This document shows positions 24,793 through 32,006 of a stretch of 57,599 bases of DNA, in pieces. The notes beneath the pieces are model-generated. The model saw only the letters and a program-made list of their open reading frames with translations. It did not search any database and was not told the DNA's origin. Source of the DNA: Nakamurella sp. Its GTDB lineage: Bacteria > Actinomycetota > Actinomycetes > Mycobacteriales > Nakamurellaceae. Each line of letters opens with the position of its first letter. Position 1 is the first letter of the stretch. The translations under genes and the position numbers were made by a program. Location of the stretch: positions 1-57,599 of the forward strand of contig JAFIHI010000068.1 in NCBI GenBank assembly GCA_017848755.1. Direction: 5' to 3'.

Positions 24793-24945
24793 AGCGATGA
24801 GGGTAGCGGCGAAGTCCGCTTTGGGAGGTGGCCGCACAAGCTGGGCACGATGCCCTGCCGTATTCGGCGGGCGGGGCCGGGGACGCCGTCACCCATGTGG
24901 TGCAGATGTCGGTCCATGACCGCAATGAGTCTGCACCGGCGCGGG

Positions 24946-24975
24946 GCGGACGGTTTGTCCGCGAACGTCGTCATA
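24946..24975 (-). repeat. 30-bp direct repeat, left copy, containing an exact TATGACG motif
   Basis: Matches 25721-25750 at 28 of 30 positions, same orientation. Bases 24960-24975 are the exact 16-bp motif (CGCGAACGTCGTCATA as read). It ends 5 bp before the vapC stop codon. Confidence 0.9.
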
Positions 24976-24980
24976 GGCGA

Positions 24981-25379
24981 TCACCCAGGAACACCCGGCC
25001 GCACGACGCTCAGCCCCAGCTCGCGCGCCGCGGCAACCATGCGATGGTCGTACGCAAGTAGGGCATCGACGCCGATCCGCAGCGCAGCCGCGAGGTGGAT
25101 GGCGTCCAGCGATCGTAGATCCGCGCCCGCAAGCAGCCCCGCCTCACGGAACAGCGACTGCGGAACCTCGTAGAGGTCGACCCCGTCCAGTACATCGCTG
25201 ACGGCGGCCTGAGCAGCACCCGGCACACGCTGAGCGAACCGGCGGAGTTCCGTTTCGAGGAGGAAACAGGCGGCCAGATCAGGCTTCTCGTCATCCAGCC
25301 GCCGGGCGAGCGCTTCGGATTCGGCCTCGTCGACCACGAGCTTCGCAGCAGCCGACGTATCGAGGTACCAGCAGGTCAC
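24981..25379 (-). CDS. vapC: PIN-domain toxin (VapC-like)
   Basis: A 132-residue PIN-domain ribonuclease. Acidic residues for the metal site are visible: Asp7 in WYLDTSA, Glu42/Glu44 in LETELRR, Asp92 in SLDAIHLA and Asp111 in AYDHRM. It should cleave tRNA or other RNA when free of antitoxin. GTG at 25379 overlaps the antitoxin stop by 4 bp, the usual vapBC coupling. The module is bounded by 30-bp direct repeats. Confidence 0.88.
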   Translation of the reverse strand: MTCWYLDTSAAAKLVVDEAESEALARRLDDEKPDLAACFLLETELRRFAQRVPGAAQAAVSDVLDGVDLYEVPQSLFREAGLLAGADLRSLDAIHLAAALRIGVDALLAYDHRMVAAARELGLSVVRPGVPG

Positions 25380-25624
25380 CGCTCGGCCCGCAGGTCGTCG
25401 AGCACGTCCGCGGTCGCACGCCTACTGCGAACCCGCGTCAACGAACCGAATGCCACGCGACGACGGGCGGGGCGCACGCACCGAAGATCCGAATCGACGG
25501 CGAGCGGGCCTAGGCGGGCGATGGGCACACCACGGCGGGTGACTGTGTAGGTCTCGCCGCGCTCGACGCCGCGCAGGATCTCCGCATTGTCGTTCCGCAG
25601 CTGCCGTTGGCTGATCGTCTCCAC
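25376..25624 (-). CDS. vapB: Phd/VapB-type antitoxin
   Basis: An 82-residue antitoxin. The start METISQRQLRNDNAEILRG and the following TYTVTRRGVPIARL match the Phd/YefM-type DNA-binding domain used by many VapB antitoxins. The C-terminal 35 residues, Arg-rich, should wrap the PIN toxin. GTG at 25624 is chosen since family similarity begins there. It probably represses its own operon as a complex with the toxin. Confidence 0.85.
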   Translation of the reverse strand: METISQRQLRNDNAEILRGVERGETYTVTRRGVPIARLGPLAVDSDLRCVRPARRRVAFGSLTRVRSRRATADVLDDLRAER

Positions 25625-25720
25625 GACCCGAATGTAGCACCTCGTAGCATCAGCGGGGAACGCGCGGGAGGTGCGGGAGCTTCGTTGAGATTCGTTGATC
25701 GAGCACTGCTGACCCATCCG

Positions 25721-25750
25721 GCAGACGGCTTGTCCGCGAACGTCGTCATA
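25721..25750 (-). repeat. 30-bp direct repeat, right copy, containing an exact TATGACG motif
   Basis: Same orientation as 24946-24975. Bases 25735-25750 are the exact motif. It lies 97 bp upstream of the antitoxin start. Confidence 0.9.
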
Positions 25751-25851
25751 CTCGGTGGTTCGACAACGGGGACGTGCCGAGAGACGAGCGGCTCACACTG
25801 CCCCGACGACATGCCGCCCCATGGACCCACGATCGACTGCGACCGACACAG

Positions 25852-26298
25852 TCAGCCGATCACGCGGACATGACGACGGTCGGCATGGAGGAGCGCTGCC
25901 GGAATCCGAGGATCGAACGTAGCGAGCACAGCGCCATGTACCGCGGCGAGATTGACGAGATGCAGATCGGTGACCTGTCGGTATCCCGCGAATCCGGACA
26001 ACTGGATCGTCGGCTCTGCGAGGCTTGTGTTGTCGGCGAGAAACACCGAGCGCGGATCGGCCCGAATACTCCGTAGCGACGCCAGCGCCGCGGCGGGCGA
26101 TGCCGCCCGCGCGCCGACCACGGCCGCGCCGAGCGCGAGGCGCGCCAGGCCGGATTCGGTGACGGGCGTCGTCGCGAACCGCGCGGTACCGGCGAACCAA
26201 TCGCTCGCCTGTCGATGACGTACATGGTCAGGATGGACCAGCGCAAGGAGGACGTTGACGTCAGGAAGTTCGAGTCGGTCAATCGTCGGCGAGGGCAT
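25852..26298 (-). CDS. PIN-domain toxin, second module
   Basis: A 148-residue PIN protein: LELPDVNVLLALVHPDHVRH with Asp13, then TPVTESGLARLAL with Glu49, and a C-terminal VTDLHLVNLAAVHGAVLATFD carrying the remaining acids. This is the TA_PIN subtype common in mycobacteria (MT3492-like). ATG at 26298 overlaps the antitoxin gene by 20 bp; an ATG six bases upstream is possible. The last codons overlap a degenerate TATGACG-like stretch at 25869-25884. Confidence 0.85.
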   Translation of the reverse strand: MPSPTIDRLELPDVNVLLALVHPDHVRHRQASDWFAGTARFATTPVTESGLARLALGAAVVGARAASPAAALASLRSIRADPRSVFLADNTSLAEPTIQLSGFAGYRQVTDLHLVNLAAVHGAVLATFDPRIPAALLHADRRHVRVIG

Positions 26299-26500
26299 CA
26301 GCAACCATGTCGTCCGTGATCACATGCCCTGGTGTGCTGGGCAGGAGCACAAGCCCGTGCGGCGTCGACGGATTCGGCGGCGTTTCGCTCGCGAGTCCGG
26401 CAAGGGCGATCTCGGACACGGCGAAGCCAAGTGTCGTGCCACGCGCACGTGCACGAGCCGCCACGAGCACCCGCTCGTCGAGGTCGATCGTCGTACGCAT
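26279..26500 (-). CDS. VapB-type ribbon-helix-helix antitoxin, second module
   Basis: A 73-residue protein beginning MRTTIDLDERVLVAARARAR, the ribbon-helix-helix start common to VapB antitoxins, with a short Pro-rich middle and an acidic C-terminus (VITDDMVADALADD). It should bind the downstream PIN toxin and the operon promoter. ATG at 26500 is chosen because the fold begins there; two earlier in-frame ATGs exist. Confidence 0.8.
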   Translation of the reverse strand: MRTTIDLDERVLVAARARARGTTLGFAVSEIALAGLASETPPNPSTPHGLVLLPSTPGHVITDDMVADALADD

Positions 26501-26629
26501 AAGCACAGCGGATCGCATCACGCATCACGCATCAGCATGACGTCGAGAGCGGGACAGGGGACCGACACCGCAGGGGCCAACCGCGTGTTTCGGCAATCCC
26601 GACGGGACAGGTGAAGCCGGGAATGCCGC

Positions 26630-26646
26630 TATACACACCGTGTATA
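26630..26646. promoter_or_regulatory. Palindromic operator upstream of mntA-like gene
   Basis: TATACAC-ACC-GTGTATA is a perfect 7-bp inverted repeat with a 3-nt spacer, ending 9 bp before the GTG start. It is AT-rich in GC-rich DNA and likely covers the -10 region, so the HTH domain of the downstream protein is the natural candidate to bind it. Confidence 0.75.
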
Positions 26647-26655
26647 TTTCAGTGC

Positions 26656-27099
26656 GTGAATAAGATTCGCGCGCTCCGCCGCGCGGCAGGGCTCTCGCAG
26701 GCCGCGCTGGCTGATCTGGTCGGCCTATCACAGCCGAACATCTCGGCATACGAATCGGGGGTCCGGCAGCCAAGTGCGGAAACACTGGCGCGGATCGAAG
26801 TGGCATGCCGTTTGCGGCCGTCCGCGGTGCTAGCCGCGCATCGCGACGAGGTGCTGCGCATCGCCGAACGGCACAAGGCGAGCAATGTGCGCGTCTTCGG
26901 CTCGGTGGCGCGCGGCGAGGACACTGCGGACTCCGATCTGGACCTGCTGGTGACATTTTCCGAAGGTGCCAGCTTGTACGACCTCGTGGACCTCGCCGAC
27001 GAACTGGAGGACATCCTCGGCGTCACGGTAGACGTCATTTCGGAGGGTGGGTTGTCTGATCGGAACCGCACGATCCGTCGAGATGCGGTCCCGCTCTGA
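26656..27099 (+). CDS. mntA: HTH-MNT fusion antitoxin (MntA-like)
   Basis: A 147-residue protein of two parts. Residues 1-55 are an Xre/Cro HTH (IRALRRAAGLSQAALADLVGLSQPNISAYESG). Residues 60-147 are a minimal nucleotidyltransferase with the active-site GS at 82-83 (FGSVARGE) and the metal Asp pair at 94 and 96 (SDLDLL). MntA enzymes AMPylate the tyrosine of their HEPN partner. Here an operator-binding domain is built in, so the antitoxin can also repress the operon. GTG at 26656 follows the palindrome; the stop overlaps hepT by 1 bp. Confidence 0.88.
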   Translation: MNKIRALRRAAGLSQAALADLVGLSQPNISAYESGVRQPSAETLARIEVACRLRPSAVLAAHRDEVLRIAERHKASNVRVFGSVARGEDTADSDLDLLVTFSEGASLYDLVDLADELEDILGVTVDVISEGGLSDRNRTIRRDAVPL

Positions 27100-27497
27100 T
27101 GGCAGCGGATCAACACGCAGGGTCTGACGGCAATAGAGATGCGCTGACCTCAACCTACGGCGAGAACATCGTCGAGCCCTTGGAGGCTCTCGTCACTTAC
27201 TGCGACGAGGCCGCCGCGTTGGTCGAGCGCGGACGCCAGGCGTACGAGGAGGATGTGCTCCTTCAGCGCGCGGCGGAGGCCATTTTCAACCGCATCGGCG
27301 ACACCATTCGCAGCCGGTTGCCAGGTGCATTCTTGGAGGCATTTCCCGCGCAGCCGTGGCGCACCATCGTCGGCATGCGGGTCCGGATGGCGCACATCTA
27401 CGCAGAGAATGACCACAGCATCATCTGGAAAACGCTCGTCAGGGACGTGCCGCGGCTACGGTCATACTTGTCGGTCGACATATTGGGCGATCATTGA
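27099..27497 (+). CDS. hepT: HEPN toxin (HepT/DUF86-like)
   Basis: A 132-residue helical HEPN ribonuclease with the RX4HXY motif: Arg94, His99 and Tyr101 in RVRMAHIY. It should cleave RNA and be silenced by AMPylation of Tyr101 by the upstream MNT protein. The N-terminus has a non-conserved extension of about 23 residues. That extension includes TYGENIVEP, whose codons (27161-27176) match 13 consecutive bases of the TATGACG motif. Codons overlap with mntA by 1 bp. Confidence 0.85.
   Translation: MAADQHAGSDGNRDALTSTYGENIVEPLEALVTYCDEAAALVERGRQAYEEDVLLQRAAEAIFNRIGDTIRSRLPGAFLEAFPAQPWRTIVGMRVRMAHIYAENDHSIIWKTLVRDVPRLRSYLSVDILGDH
27161..27176 (-). repeat. TATGACG-motif relative (3 mismatches, 13 consecutive matches)
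   Basis: CGAGAACATCGTC is intact, the final bases differ. It lies in the non-conserved N-terminal extension of HepT. Confidence 0.4.
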
Positions 27498-27626
27498 CCG
27501 GCCCCGAAACCGCCGTAACGTCAACTGCGCACCATGTTCCCCATCGACGTACCCTGCGTCGATACATCGACGAAGAAAACCTCGGCCGCGGGACGTCGGT
27601 TCGGTAGTTCTATTCCGACGCAGCGC

Positions 27627-28337
27627 CTACTCCGACCGCGCCGCCTGCTCGATCGCCATTCGATGGATATCTAGCGTGCATCCGTTGGGGCCGTGGTTGC
27701 AGTAGCCGCCCGGATTCTTGTGCAGGTACTGCTGGTGATAGTCCTCGGCGTAGTAGAACGGGCCGGCATCGGCGCTCGAGCGGATCTCGGTGGTCGGTTC
27801 CCCTCGGCCGTGCTCGGCCAGGACCGCCGTGAAGGCGTCGCGGGTGTCCAGCGCGACGTTCCGTTGCGCGTCCGTCGTGTAGAAGATCGCGGATCGGTAC
27901 TGGGTGCCGATGTCGTTGCCCTGCCGGTTGGCCGTGGTCGGATCGTGGTTCTCCCAGAACGCCTTGAGTATCGCTGCGAACGTCGTCATATGCGGGTCGT
28001 ACACCACGAGAACCGTTTCGGCATGGCCGGTTCGGCCCGTGCAAACCTCTTCGTACGTCGGGTTCGGGGTGAACCCGCCCTGGTAGCCGGCGGCGGTCGT
28101 GATCACCCCGGGCAGCCGCCAGAAGATGCGCTCGGTGCCCCAGAAGCAGCCCATGGCCAGCGAGGCGACCTCGGCGCCATCGGGCCACGGCGGGGCGGTC
28201 GGCGTGCCCAGGACCGCGTGGGTGCGGGCGTGCGGCATGGGCTCGGGTCGGCCGGGCAGGGCCGTCTCTTTGGTGATCGGCGCTGCGGTGTTCGGTGCGG
28301 CGTAGGCGGCGCTCACGGCGCTGGTGAACCAGGACAT
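27627..28337 (-). CDS. msrA: Peptide-methionine (S)-S-oxide reductase
   Basis: A 236-residue MsrA that repairs oxidised methionine. The catalytic Cys64 is in GCFWGTE, followed by [24 protein letters not shown] and FWENHDPT. C-terminal resolving cysteines lie in [17 protein letters not shown] at 28337 gives the common actinobacterial N-terminus. A one-mismatch TATGACG motif (27975-27990) encodes the variable PHMTTFAAI segment just before the conserved FWENHDPT. Confidence 0.93.
   Translation of the reverse strand: MSWFTSAVSAAYAAPNTAAPITKETALPGRPEPMPHARTHAVLGTPTAPPWPDGAEVASLAMGCFWGTERIFWRLPGVITTAAGYQGGFTPNPTYEEVCTGRTGHAETVLVVYDPHMTTFAAILKAFWENHDPTTANRQGNDIGTQYRSAIFYTTDAQRNVALDTRDAFTAVLAEHGRGEPTTEIRSSADAGPFYYAEDYHQQYLHKNPGGYCNHGPNGCTLDIHRMAIEQAARSE
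27975..27990 (-). repeat. TATGACG-motif copy (1 mismatch)
   Basis: Inside msrA, read as MTTFA in the loop before FWENHDPT. Followed 17 bp later by a CGAGAACCGTTTCGG copy (28007-28021). Confidence 0.65.
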
Positions 28338-28444
28338 ACCCCCAGAGTAGGAGCATCGGCGCGGCGGGGCCGAGTCCTGGGTGGGGTGCCCGTCAAACAC
28401 ACGAGGCGGCCGAACCGGTGTTCGCGACGCCGTAGGCTGGCCGG

Positions 28445-29419
28445 GTGGCTGATTCGCAGATGACGTACCGTCGCCTCGGCACCTCCGGGCTCACTGTTTC
28501 CACGGCGGGGCTCGGGTGCAACAACCTTGGCAGGCCGAACAGCATCACGGCGGATCCGGCTGCGGCGACCGCCGTGGTGCGGGCCGCCCTGGACGCCGGC
28601 ATCACCTTCTTCGACACGGCCGACGTGTACGGCGCACCGTGCGGGCGCTCCGAGGAGTTGCTCGGCGCGGCTCTCGGCGCGGAGCGCGAGAACGTCGTCA
28701 TCGCAACGAAGTTCGGCATGGACGCGCGCGGCGCGAACGGCCGCGACTTCGGCGCCCGCGGCTCGCGGCGGTACATCCGGCAGGCTGTGGAGGCGTCGCT
28801 GCGTCGCTTGAACACCAACTGGATCGATCTCTACCAGCTGCACGAGCCCGACGCCGAGACGCCGCTCGAGGAGACGCTCGCCGCCCTGGACGATCTGGTG
28901 CGCGCCGGAAAGGTCCGCTACCTCGGGCATTCGAACTTCGCCGGATGGCAGTTGGCGGACGCGGCCTGGACGGCCCAGTCGGCCTCCCGGACGCCGTTCA
29001 TCTCGGCCCAGAACCACTACTCGCTGCTGCACCGCGACGCGGAACGCGATCTGATCCCGGCGGCGCACGCGTTCGGCGTGGGTGTGCTGCCGTTCTTCCC
29101 GCTGGCCAACGGCCTGCTCACCGGCAAGTACACACGAGACCATACGCCCGACGACAGCCGGCTGAAGAAGTTCAAACCTGCCCTGCTCGAGTCTGCGCCA
29201 TGGGCGGCGCTGGGGAAGTTGCAGGCGTTCGCGGACGAGCGCGGTATCGGCATGGTCGACGTCGCGGTCGGATGGCTCTTGGCCCAGCCGCAGGTCGCGT
29301 CGGTGATCGCTGGTGCGACCCGGCCGGAGCAGGTCACGGCCAACGCCGCGGCAACGTCCTGGCAGCCCACCGACGAGGATCTCGCCGCGATCGACGAGAT
29401 CCTGCCCCCGCCGGCATGA
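28445..29419 (+). CDS. Aldo/keto reductase
   Basis: A 324-residue NAD(P)H-dependent TIM-barrel oxidoreductase of the AKR superfamily. The tetrad is readable as Asp and Tyr in FFDTADVYG, Lys in VVIATKFG and the substrate-side His in LYQLHEPD. It reduces aldehydes or ketones; the substrate is unknown. It heads an ATGA-coupled run with the MFS gene and cobD, upstream of the riboswitch. GTG 28445 and ATG 28460 are both possible starts. Confidence 0.88.
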   Translation: MADSQMTYRRLGTSGLTVSTAGLGCNNLGRPNSITADPAAATAVVRAALDAGITFFDTADVYGAPCGRSEELLGAALGAERENVVIATKFGMDARGANGRDFGARGSRRYIRQAVEASLRRLNTNWIDLYQLHEPDAETPLEETLAALDDLVRAGKVRYLGHSNFAGWQLADAAWTAQSASRTPFISAQNHYSLLHRDAERDLIPAAHAFGVGVLPFFPLANGLLTGKYTRDHTPDDSRLKKFKPALLESAPWAALGKLQAFADERGIGMVDVAVGWLLAQPQVASVIAGATRPEQVTANAAATSWQPTDEDLAAIDEILPPPA

Positions 29420-30714
29420 CCGATCAGGTCCCGCGGCGTCGGCACGCCCGGAGACCCGCCGCGCCCACCGTTCCCGCCCGTCCGCACCGGGCCGCCGTCG
29501 CCGCGGTGGCCGTCGTGTTCACGCTCAACGGGATCGCGATGGCCGCGGCCGTCTCCCGCATGCCCGATATCAAGGCGCATGTCGGCGCGAGCCCCACCGA
29601 ACTGGCCTTCGCCCTGGTGTGTGTGGGCATCGGATCCGTCGTCGCCATGCCGTTCGCCGGACGACTCGTGCAGCGGTTCGGCACGCGCACGATCTGCCTG
29701 CTCTTCGCCACCGTCGCCGTCGTCGCATGGTCGCTGGTGCCGCTCGCCGGATCCGTCCCGCAGCTCGCCGTGATCCTGCTCTTCGCGGGAGCCGGGATCG
29801 GCAGCTGGGATGTTGCCATGAACGTGCAGGGCTCGATCGTGGAGCGGCATCGCCATCAGGTGCTCATGCCGCTGTGGCACGGGCTGTTCTCCTCGGGCGC
29901 GGTCGGTGGGGCACTGATCGGCGCTGCCTCCGCGAGGTTGGGCATCACCATCGCGTGGCAGCTGCCGGTGGTGTCCGTAGCCGTCTGGATCGGCGTGCTC
30001 GCGAGTACCGCCGCGTTCGTGCCCAACGACCCTGTGGAACCGAGCCCGGTTGCGCGCGAAACCGCCGCGTATGACGATGTTCCCGCCGGCACGCCGGCGA
30101 CAACCGTTGCCGCCCACCGTGAGCGCAGTGCGGCCCGATCCGGCATCACCCGGGCCGAGATCCTTTTGGGCATCATCACTCTCGGCACCGCGCTAGGCGA
30201 GGGCGCCGCGAACGACTGGCTTGCCATCGCCCTGGTGGACGGCCGGGGCGCGCCGGCTGCGATCGGCGCGCTGACGCTCGCCGGCTTCAACGTGACGATG
30301 GCGATCGGCCGCTTCGCCGGTGGGCCGATCATCGCCCGGATCGGGCGCGTCGCCGCGCTGCGCGCCGCCGGACTCATCGCAGCGCCGGGAGTCCTGGTGC
30401 TCTGCCTGATCCCCGCGACCTGGACCGCGTTCGTCGGCGCGGCCGCGCGTGGGATGGGGCTCGCCATCGTGTCCCCGTCGGCAATGTCCGCAGCGGGTGA
30501 GGTGCCCGGTCGCCGCGGACGGGCGATCGCGACGGTGTCGACGATCGGGTACGGCGGGTTCCTCTTCGGTGCGCCGCTCATCGGCGTCCTGGCGCACATG
30601 ATGCCGCTGCTGGACGCGCTGTTGGCCGTCGCCGCCGTAGTGATGATCATCGTGATCCTGGCACCCGCGGCCCGCGAGCGCGGCGGCGTCACGCGCATCG
30701 TGGCCGAGGCATGA
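29416..30714 (+). CDS. MFS transporter
   Basis: A 432-residue major-facilitator protein with twelve predicted helices, opening after an Arg/Pro-rich cytosolic start. It has the loop motif GRLVQRFGTRTICLL after helix 2 and resembles the YbjJ-type inner-membrane MFS group (GIGSWDVAMNVQGSIVERH). The cargo is unknown. The central loop between helices 6 and 7 carries a one-mismatch TATGACG motif (AAYDDVPAG) and a related CGACAACCGTTGCCG at 30098. It overlaps its neighbours on both sides by 4 bp (ATGA), so it is probably co-transcribed with the reductase and cobD. Confidence 0.85.
   Translation: MTDQVPRRRHARRPAAPTVPARPHRAAVAAVAVVFTLNGIAMAAAVSRMPDIKAHVGASPTELAFALVCVGIGSVVAMPFAGRLVQRFGTRTICLLFATVAVVAWSLVPLAGSVPQLAVILLFAGAGIGSWDVAMNVQGSIVERHRHQVLMPLWHGLFSSGAVGGALIGAASARLGITIAWQLPVVSVAVWIGVLASTAAFVPNDPVEPSPVARETAAYDDVPAGTPATTVAAHRERSAARSGITRAEILLGIITLGTALGEGAANDWLAIALVDGRGAPAAIGALTLAGFNVTMAIGRFAGGPIIARIGRVAALRAAGLIAAPGVLVLCLIPATWTAFVGAAARGMGLAIVSPSAMSAAGEVPGRRGRAIATVSTIGYGGFLFGAPLIGVLAHMMPLLDALLAVAAVVMIIVILAPAARERGGVTRIVAEA
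30070..30085 (+). repeat. TATGACG-motif copy (1 mismatch)
   Basis: In the central cytosolic loop of the MFS protein (AYDDVPA), a region free to accept insertions. Confidence 0.65.
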
Positions 30715-31787
30715 TGCGGCGCGCAGGCCGCGGACGGGGCATGGGCCGGAGCTGGGAACGGGCCGGCGGGTTGCTGCTGGGCGTGGCGCTCGATGCGCTG
30801 CTCGGGGACCCGCCGCGGTGGCATCCGGTCGCGGGCTTCGGGCGCGCGGCAGGAACTTTGGAGCGCCACATGTGGGCAGACTCCCGGGCGCGGGGCGTCG
30901 CATTCACCGCCCTGTGCGTGGGGTCTGCGGTCATGATGGGCGCAGGGACGGGCGCCGTGACGGAGCGCGCGGCCCGCGGACGCACGGCTCGAAACGGCGC
31001 CGCCCAAACCGGTACAGCCCGTGGGCGGATCGCGCGAACGGGCATGACGGCGATCGCGACCTGGGCGGTGCTCGGCGGCAGGAGCCTGACGGCCGAGGGC
31101 CTGGCGCTGCACGAACTCCTCGATCGCGGCGATCTGGCCGGCGCGCGCAAGCAGGTGACGCATCTGGTCGGCCGCGACCCGTCCGGGCTGGACGCCGCCG
31201 AGATCGCCCGCGCGGGCGTCGAATCCGTGGCCGAGAACTCCTCGGACGCCGTCGTCGCCCCGTTGCTGTGGGGCGCCGTCGCCGGTGTGCCGGGCCTGAT
31301 CGGCTACCGCGCGGTGAACACGCTCGACGCGATGGTAGGGCATCGCAGCCCGCGCTACGAGAACTTCGGCTGGGGGTCAGCCCGTCTCGACGACGTCGCG
31401 AACTACCTGCCCGCCCGGGTCTGCGCGGCGCTGGTGGCACTGGTCTCGGGTCGGCCACAGCCGGTGTGGCGCATGACATCCCGCTACGCGCGGCAGCATC
31501 CGAGCCCGAACTCCGGGTGGTGCGAGGCGGCCTACGCGGCCGCGCTCGGCGTGCGACTCGGCGGAACCAACGTCTACGCAGGTCGCACGGAAGTGCGGCC
31601 ACACCTCGGCGCGGGACGCGCCCCAACGGCCGCGGATCTTCCACGCGCCGCTCGGCTCACGAACAACGTCATACTCGGTGCCGCGTCCGTTGCTGCCGGC
31701 GCTGCGCTGGCGTCGGGGCTTGCTGCGGACCGGCTCCGGACGACGATGCGCCGGGGCGGCCGCGCCGATCGGGGTGCGCTACAGTAG
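30711..31787 (+). CDS. cobD: Adenosylcobinamide-phosphate synthase (CbiB-type)
   Basis: A 358-residue membrane protein that joins the aminopropanol side chain to adenosylcobyric acid. It has LGVALDALLGDPPRWHPVAGFGR, then ENSSDAVVAPLLWGAVAGVPG, NTLDAMVGHRSPRYENFGWGSARLDD and HPSPNSGWCEAAYAAALGVRLGG, all diagnostic of CobD/CbiB. The loop after the first helices is expanded and Ala/Arg/Thr-rich. A one-mismatch TATGACG motif lies near the C-terminus (RLTNNVILGAAS). It overlaps the MFS gene by 4 bp and precedes the riboswitch. Confidence 0.92.
   Translation: MMRRAGRGRGMGRSWERAGGLLLGVALDALLGDPPRWHPVAGFGRAAGTLERHMWADSRARGVAFTALCVGSAVMMGAGTGAVTERAARGRTARNGAAQTGTARGRIARTGMTAIATWAVLGGRSLTAEGLALHELLDRGDLAGARKQVTHLVGRDPSGLDAAEIARAGVESVAENSSDAVVAPLLWGAVAGVPGLIGYRAVNTLDAMVGHRSPRYENFGWGSARLDDVANYLPARVCAALVALVSGRPQPVWRMTSRYARQHPSPNSGWCEAAYAAALGVRLGGTNVYAGRTEVRPHLGAGRAPTAADLPRAARLTNNVILGAASVAAGAALASGLAADRLRTTMRRGGRADRGALQ
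31658..31673 (-). repeat. TATGACG-motif copy (1 mismatch)
   Basis: Near the end of cobD, read as NNVIL. Shares its left flank style with 36440 and 42976. Confidence 0.65.
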
Positions 31788-31799
31788 CGATGCCCTGAG

Positions 31800-31915
31800 C
31801 ACCATGCCCGGGGTGGTACAAGGCCAGCGAAGACCGGTGAGATTCCGGCGCTGTCCCGCAACGGTAATGCCCCGAAACAGGGGCGAGCCCGGACGCCTGA
31901 CTTGTGCCGCGAAAC
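31800..31915 (+). promoter_or_regulatory. Cobalamin riboswitch
   Basis: Recognisable from the conserved core: GGTGAGATTCCGG, then CGCTGTCCCGCAACGGTAA, and the B12 box GAGCCCGGACGCCTGAC at 31885-31901. It lies between cobD and the BtuF-like gene, so adenosylcobalamin should turn off the uptake and salvage genes downstream. Outer helix ends are approximate. Confidence 0.92.
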
Positions 31916-31978
31916 CAGTCCTCGGAGGAAGGGCGGTTCGGTGGCGGCGCCCTCGGCGGCCGCGGCGGACGCACTTCG

Positions 31979-32000
31979 TCCTCCGCGTACCGATGGAGGA
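31979..32000 (+). promoter_or_regulatory. Ribosome-site sequestering hairpin of the cobalamin riboswitch
   Basis: TCCTCC (31979-31984) can pair with GGAGGA (31995-32000), which holds the Shine-Dalgarno sequence 6 nt before the btuF ATG. This suggests translational control. The pairing is short, so its switching role is inferred. Confidence 0.55.
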
Positions 32001-32006
32001 TGACGC

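Noticed and set aside
28687..28702. One-mismatch TATGACG match in the aldo/keto reductase
   Set aside because: It encodes [10 protein letters not shown], a conserved AKR motif, so protein constraint explains it; not listed as a repeat copy.
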